DNA of 64,000 nucleotides from Liolophura sinensis (Eukaryota > Mollusca > Polyplacophora > Chitonida > Chitonidae). Positions 58,887 through 64,000 of the stretch are shown piece by piece. How positions within the stretch are numbered: position 1 is the stretch's first letter; each line of letters opens with the position of its first letter. The notes beneath the pieces are model-generated. The model worked only from the letters and a program-made list of their open reading frames with translations. It did no database searches and was not told the origin of the DNA. The position numbers and the translations under genes were made by a program. The stretch covers positions 3,571,001 through 3,635,000 of the forward strand of contig NC_088299.1 of the NCBI RefSeq assembly GCF_032854445.1. The letters are read 5' to 3'.

Positions 58887-59190
58887 TAATACTTGGTCGT
58901 CAATCTACAAGGACCAATCACATAACATTAACGCCGAATAACGTCACACGACTGGTTAAAAAAGGCTGGAGCCCAAAAGTAAGATTTCTATGGTGGGCTT
59001 TTTGGACCATTTTGTGGCTTTTGTAACGTCACAAACGTATTTTTCATTCCAAATAGGCCTTTAGTAAACTTATTTGTATGAGTCAAAAGCATTTCATCCA
59101 AATGACAGAATACAGGTACATATCACTGGTATACAGCATTTTCAATATGGTTCATAAAACTCGACCCAAAAACTAACAGAATGAATTCGC
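58887..59190. repeat. Dispersed repeat, copy A (long form)
   Basis: 58887-58978 ('aatctacaaggaccaatcac', 'cgccgaataacgtcacacga') and 59095-59190 ('aggtacatatcactggtata', 'cagcattttcaatatggttc') both recur as one continuous block at 61.19 kb. Between them copy A has about 116 bp absent from copy B. It lies about 400 bp upstream of the vanin-family start. Confidence 0.88.
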
Positions 59191-61186
59191 AATAAAATTG
59201 TGTAAAATTATATTACGTATGAACCTAAACTGCGGCTGTTATCCTTTGACTTTGGAGAACTGCATTGGTTGCTGAATTTGCCTAAACATTTAAATAGAAA
59301 AAAAAATGACTTAATACCAGTATTAGCTAATACATTTTCGAACAACTGGACATAGAAGACCAAGTTATGAAACAACGTTCCGGTAATTCGAGTTCCCATA
59401 ATCTCAGGCTTAAAAATAACATGGATGGAAGACATGAACATGAAGAAAGAATAAATCCTTTTTTATATAATTAATATTATGAACAAATATCATGTGAAAA
59501 CTAAAGCGTTTTCTTGAACAAAGTTTTCTGTTAGGATAGCAAAACACGTCGGTCATAAATAAGTTTATAGCAATACCATTTATGCTGCCATCACTCAGAA
59601 GGCATACTACTATCAATTCGATGTATTACTTGTTAGAGTATGACAGTGTTAATACAGAATGTTCCTTTTCTCTGGGAAATTGCCTGCTAATATTCATCTC
59701 GAAGTCAGCAATACACATGGTTATGCGTTTCCTCAGTTGATAAGCATTGCCTCGTACGCACAATGACAGAGCTATATTTCAATGCCGGGGACTGTAAATG
59801 TCAGCTGTATTTTTTCTGGCCTACTTGTTCTATACGCCTTTGTGAAAGTCAGCTTTAACTAGGTCAACTTCGCTCACGTACTGCCTGTTGGTCTACTGCG
59901 TGTATGTTAGCCTACAATAATTTATGTAGCTCTGTAGAGCAGTCTAAAGTGTTCAACAGGTTGAACTCCACGGCTGAGATAATACACTGACAGTGTAAAT
60001 CTCACCTCATTGTAGCTACGCCATTAATATCAAGCCCGCAGTTACGAGATTCCGGTATATTTTTACGGTCTTCGGGCTACTATCACACTCGTATGTATAT
60101 GATAACTCCTTACTTACACTTTTCAAGGGCTGGACAGTCTTACCTCGGGTGCTTAAAAGGTCAGGCAATGTAACTGGTGGTTTTAGCGATCTGAAAGCGC
60201 CCGACCTTGACATACCGTCGTTGTTGTTCATTCGTGTAAGTGATGCATACAAGTCTATATGATACCACACTGGCTATGTAAACAGAATCCAGATATTGTT
60301 GTGTTGACAATACATTAGCAAACAGATCTGATGGAAGTCTTCCTGATAAAACTGGTTTTGTGTGTTTTTGACTGTACTTTAGAACATTCTGCTGGCAAGT
60401 ATACACGTCGTCATTTCGTCATTATGCGTGGTGAAAACATCGACAATGTGATTTTTAATTAAAAACGTGAGACTTACATGTACGTCATAAACGTGAGAGT
60501 TGACAGGTATGTGAGCCGTTAAGTTCATCGTTGACGTTTTTGCACAAAATAATCTTTGTTTTTGCACTTCTTTTCATGTATCCTGAAAGCGCTCGGTGAA
60601 CCCGCTTCAGCTCTAATGTAAACAAGAGCATGTTTGCCAGATACGTGGCAAAGTACAGTTTCTCTGGGTTTCCTCTGGGTTTCCCCTGGGTTTCTTTATC
60701 CGTACGCCTGTCCGTAGTCACGCAAGTGAAAAACATGTAGGTCTATTGCTGAGTGCGGAGTTGAACACCCGTCAGATTCATTTGCACACAAATAAATAAC
60801 GGCTTTGTAGAACCACACAATCAAGACAATTTAACTTTCAGTGTTGCAATAATATCACATTTATTTACTTTGGCATTGTTTAAATAATATTATTTTAACA
60901 CATTAGTGGTTGTGTTAAATACACACGTATTTGTTCTGTCAAGTCTTTTCCAGTTATATGAATAAAGTTGGGCACCATTTTATCAAAGTGAAAGAGTATC
61001 CTTCAAAATAGGTAAGCCTAACGGTAAAGACCATTGAAAAGCTATGTTTACCTATGTTTAGTTTTCAGAGGTTTTTGACTGAATAAAATGAAGTGTGCGG
61101 GCGCTTACGACTATGTGAAACCACCGGTGTTGCCAGCTTAGCCTAGCATGTCTTGTGACTTTACTGGCCCTTAGTGTCACGTGATT
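59191..61186. other. Spacer between the two dispersed repeat copies, no gene seen
   Basis: Short frames on both strands without recognisable products. 60660-60695 has three imperfect 'ctgggtttcc' repeats. Confidence 0.4.
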
Positions 61187-61372
61187 GGTCGTCAGTCTAC
61201 AAGGACCAATCACATAATAATAACGCCGAATAACGTCACACGATTGGTTAAATAAGCTGGCGCCCTAGAGTCCAAATGACAGAATAAAGGTACATATCAC
61301 TGGTATACAGCATTTTCAATATGGTTCATAAAACTCGACCCAAAAATTAACAGCATGAATTCAGCTCAAAAG
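61187..61372. repeat. Dispersed repeat, copy B (short form)
   Basis: Matches copy A at over 90% by eye but lacks its central 116 bp. It contains a head-to-head pair of CCAAT boxes ('gaccaatcacat … cgattggtta') around 'aacgtcac'. Confidence 0.88.
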
Positions 61373-61885
61373 TTATGTAACAAAAATAAATTAAGGTAGT
61401 GTTTGGTAAAGGTTTAACCAATGGTCTTTTCTACCAGAACCTTACTTATTTGGGGGTTTTCTTTCACGTTAGAAAAAGTGTTTAATAAATGTTATAGATA
61501 TCAATTCGTGCAGTATTCTTTGGATCCCAATTTCCTGTATACTTGTTCAAATTATTTTATACCAACGTAGTTAAAACGTAGTTATGTCAATCTTAGACTT
61601 CGCTGAACAGGATTACTTCGAACATTATTATAGGGTAAACAGATCGTAAAACAAATTTTCATATATCACTTAGTAGACGCTAGCATGTATAGTCAAAGAT
61701 GCATGTATTCCAGAAATTTTGTAAGAAATCATCACTTCCTTTCCTCCACCATCTCTTTTAGTAGAGTATTTTAGAGAACGAAGTACGCAAATGAAATGCT
61801 TTCACACACTTTGTCACACTTAAATATGGCACTATAAATACACGTAGGTTTGTCAAGGCACTATAAACTAATGTGGCCCCTGAAC
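61373..61885. other. 3' flank of the Cys-rich gene, no gene seen
   Basis: AT-rich sequence that probably includes the 3' UTR of the minus-strand gene to its right. No poly(A) signal was assigned. Confidence 0.4.
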
Positions 61886-63469
61886 TCAGCTGGAGGCACT
61901 GCCACGATGATTGAACTCTTTTAACACAAGCTTCCATCTGTCGGCGTAATGAGATCCGTGAAATGAATAATTTCGGCCAAATTTCCTGGTTATGTATTTG
62001 AGAAGTCCCACGGTATGTCCACCATAACGGTCGTCTCCGTAACCCACGAGGTATGACGTCTTTTGCACGAGAGTCTCTGCTAGTGTACCCGAGTTCTCTA
62101 CCTGCACAGAACTCCGCGCCACGTGGTCATTTGATATCTAAACAAATGAAGGGTACTGTCATCAATTCAAACGGAATCCTATTATAATGATATACAAGCA
62201 TATTCTCGTTTTCAGATATTCGGAAATGTTCAACAGACAGATATTACCGATAGAGATAGACACTAGTTTTTATATATTTTGAAATGTTCATCAGATACCT
62301 CTATATTTGATAATGAGCTGTATAATGAAGTATTAAATGGGTAAATCTATATGTATATATTTTTTCCCATTATACATTTCCCACAATTACTTTTGTTCTT
62401 GTACTGACAGACGCAATAAGATAACCGATAACTTATCTTAACCCATAAGATTGACAATACAAATCAAAAATCCACTTACGAGAACTATTCTCCCAATTCG
62501 CACACCTTCGTGCAGTTTCAACCTCCATTTTGTGGGAAAGTAGTTTGCAAGAATCAGCGTGATTGACTGGTTATTCCATGATGACGCGGCCATGACGTCA
62601 GCCGTAGTCTCTGCAGTGTTGTGATGCCCGTATGTACTCAGCACAATAGTCCTTTTCTGAGATGTTGACTGGGCGTCACAAGAGTAAACCGTCTGGGCCC
62701 GATCCATCATGTAAGCTACAGAGTCGGACTTGTTCCTCTGTATTCTACATCCATATACTTTGGCTGTAACAGAAAATGGAAATTTTTTTAAATAGGAATA
62801 CAGATGAATACACATGAAATGCATGCAAATCTCCCGAGATTTCGCGGGAAATTTCGACTTTTTCAAGAAGTTGAAGTTTGAAGAAAAATTCAGATATGGA
62901 GAACAATCGGGCGGAGCCCGGGGGAAACTACTATCGTTTAAGTCCTGTGTTCATTTTTTGTCCTATCCAACGCTCTCTCCATAGGATTACTTTTGTATAA
63001 GGATGAGTGTTGCATGAAGATTTACAAGTATCATGGCTTATAATACACCATGGACCAAAAGGCCTCAAGAAAACCATGTAATACTAGATTCACTTGAATG
63101 GACGGAAAAGTTTTACTGTTACCAACAGTTGTGTCCCTTTAGTTACTCAAAGCTATGTAGAACCTCTCCAATTTGCTGATTGTGGGGGGTGGGGTCTTTC
63201 AAACGGTACAAACGGTACCCTGATCAGTATTAATGCTTGCACCGTTCATTTACGATGGGTTCATTTTGACTACTAAAATTCTTTCTCCAGCAAAAATTTT
63301 AATATTTCCGCGCGTTTGAGTAAGTGATTGGTATAATTAAACTTACGCAAACATGTAGATTCGTCATAAAATTCTCCACGGCAAACGCAGTGACCCGAAA
63401 TACACTGTGACCGGAAGCGGAAGGCCGAGTAGCTCCAACATTCACCGATACATGGCTCTCGCTCAGCTC
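61886..63469 (-). CDS. Uncharacterised secreted-type Cys-rich protein, last three exons (partial)
   Basis: Minus-strand exons in coding order are 63347-63469, 62480-62763 and 61886-62137, joined at clean GT–AG sites in phases 1 and 0. The upstream exons lie beyond the window. The first exon seen encodes a six-cysteine module (C-x3-C-x12-C-x4-C-x-C-x9-C) that resembles an EB or EGF-like domain (CISGHCVCRGEFYDESTC). The next two encode about 175 residues with YSCDAQSTSQKRTIVLSTYG, WRLKLHEGVRIGRIVLIS, LVGYGDDRYGGHTVGLLKY and FHGSHYADRWKLVL. I do not recognise this C-terminal domain. Its alternating hydrophobic strands suggest a β-rich extracellular fold. The stop at 61886 ends the protein without a membrane segment. 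Confidence 0.7.
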
Positions 63470-63634
63470 CTGAAATGACACTACTTAGTTAAGACCAAAT
63501 ATAGCGTAATTGTAAAACTTAATACTAACTTAATGAAGTTAAATCTGCGAGGAACAATCAATTTTGACAGGATGCATATCAAATGCAACAAGAAATTCAA
63601 AGGTGAGCTCAAACTGCAACCTGAGCGCATGTCT

Positions 63635-63780
63635 CCATGACCTGCGGATGCTCGTGGATTTCCACTGGTCTGTGGCCGTTTTCTCCCGCCATTATGCTAG
63701 CAATCGACGCACAATATTCTTGAATACGGTGTGAAACACCAATCAAATAATAAATAGATAAACACATAAATAAATAAACA
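63635..63780 (+). mobile_element. SINE family 1, 5'-truncated
   Basis: The family-1 body ('cctgcggatgctcgtggatt', 'ttctcccgccattatgctag') ends in 'acggtgtgaaacaccaatca' and an (AAAT)n tail, upstream of the Cys-rich exons. Confidence 0.88.
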
Positions 63781-64000
63781 TGCGTCCATTTTATATCTGA
63801 ACCATATTTCCACTATAGCACTGTGCTTGTAGTTAGATCCCCTTACTCTCAGTGCTGGTGGAATCTTAATTGGTGACAATAAGAGCTCGTCGAGGATCGT
63901 GTGGCACAGCTAAACATTTGCTGAAGGCCGCTTGTACAGTTCGCCAGTAATTTGCCTGTGGTTTATTTTTGGTGGTCCGTCGCGGACTTTCCGTTTTTCA

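Overview
This is nuclear DNA from an animal, most likely a mollusc or another lophotrochozoan. It has genes split by GT–AG introns with a few kilobases of non-coding DNA between them. Two families of tRNA-headed SINEs are scattered throughout. There are several minisatellites, a Penelope-like retroelement remnant, a solo LTR, and proteins typical of invertebrates: a gustatory-receptor-like seven-transmembrane protein, a TRIM–NHL protein and an EB/EGF-like secreted protein. The mollusc call rests on my recognition of the SINE types and is an inference. There are no signs of bacteria, CRISPR or operons.

Layout. From 1.5 to 4.8 kb lies a five-exon gustatory receptor-like (GRL) gene (+). From 5.2 to 7.66 kb is a 43-bp minisatellite. 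A decayed Penelope-like reverse transcriptase sits at 8.4-10.0 kb, and a second GRL copy, broken by an internal deletion, at 11.2-12.25 kb. From 13.3 to 15.2 kb are short tandem duplications, some promoter-like. From 18.4 to 30.3 kb is a four-exon sepiapterin-reductase-like SDR gene (+); its 9.2-kb first intron holds a 37-bp minisatellite with two SINE insertions, and a third array follows its stop codon. From 31 to 35 kb is SINE-rich, gene-poor DNA. From 35.9 to 43.0 kb is a head-to-head pair: NAA38, the Sm-like subunit of the NatC N-acetyltransferase (-), and CYB5D1, a cytochrome-b5-domain ciliary protein (+). A solo LTR lies in NAA38 intron 1. At 45.3-46.6 kb is an intronless, multiply frameshifted SPO11 copy (-). 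At 50.2-52.2 kb is a single-exon TRIM–NHL gene (+). At 55.1-58.5 kb is a two-exon biotinidase/vanin-family amidohydrolase (-). At 61.9-63.5 kb are the last three exons of an unrecognised Cys-rich protein (-) that runs off the right edge.

The genes do not form one pathway. The points of most interest are: the NAA38–CYB5D1 divergent pair, which from memory is also divergent in human; the GRL gene with its all-phase-0 introns and TYFIVLLQF motif beside a pseudogene made by exon 1–exon 4 fusion; a sepiapterin-reductase homologue altered at two functional positions; the intronless SPO11 relic; and minisatellites showing higher-order periodicity. I saw no convincing new multi-gene system. Exon limits were read by eye from splice sites and reading frame and have no transcript support.
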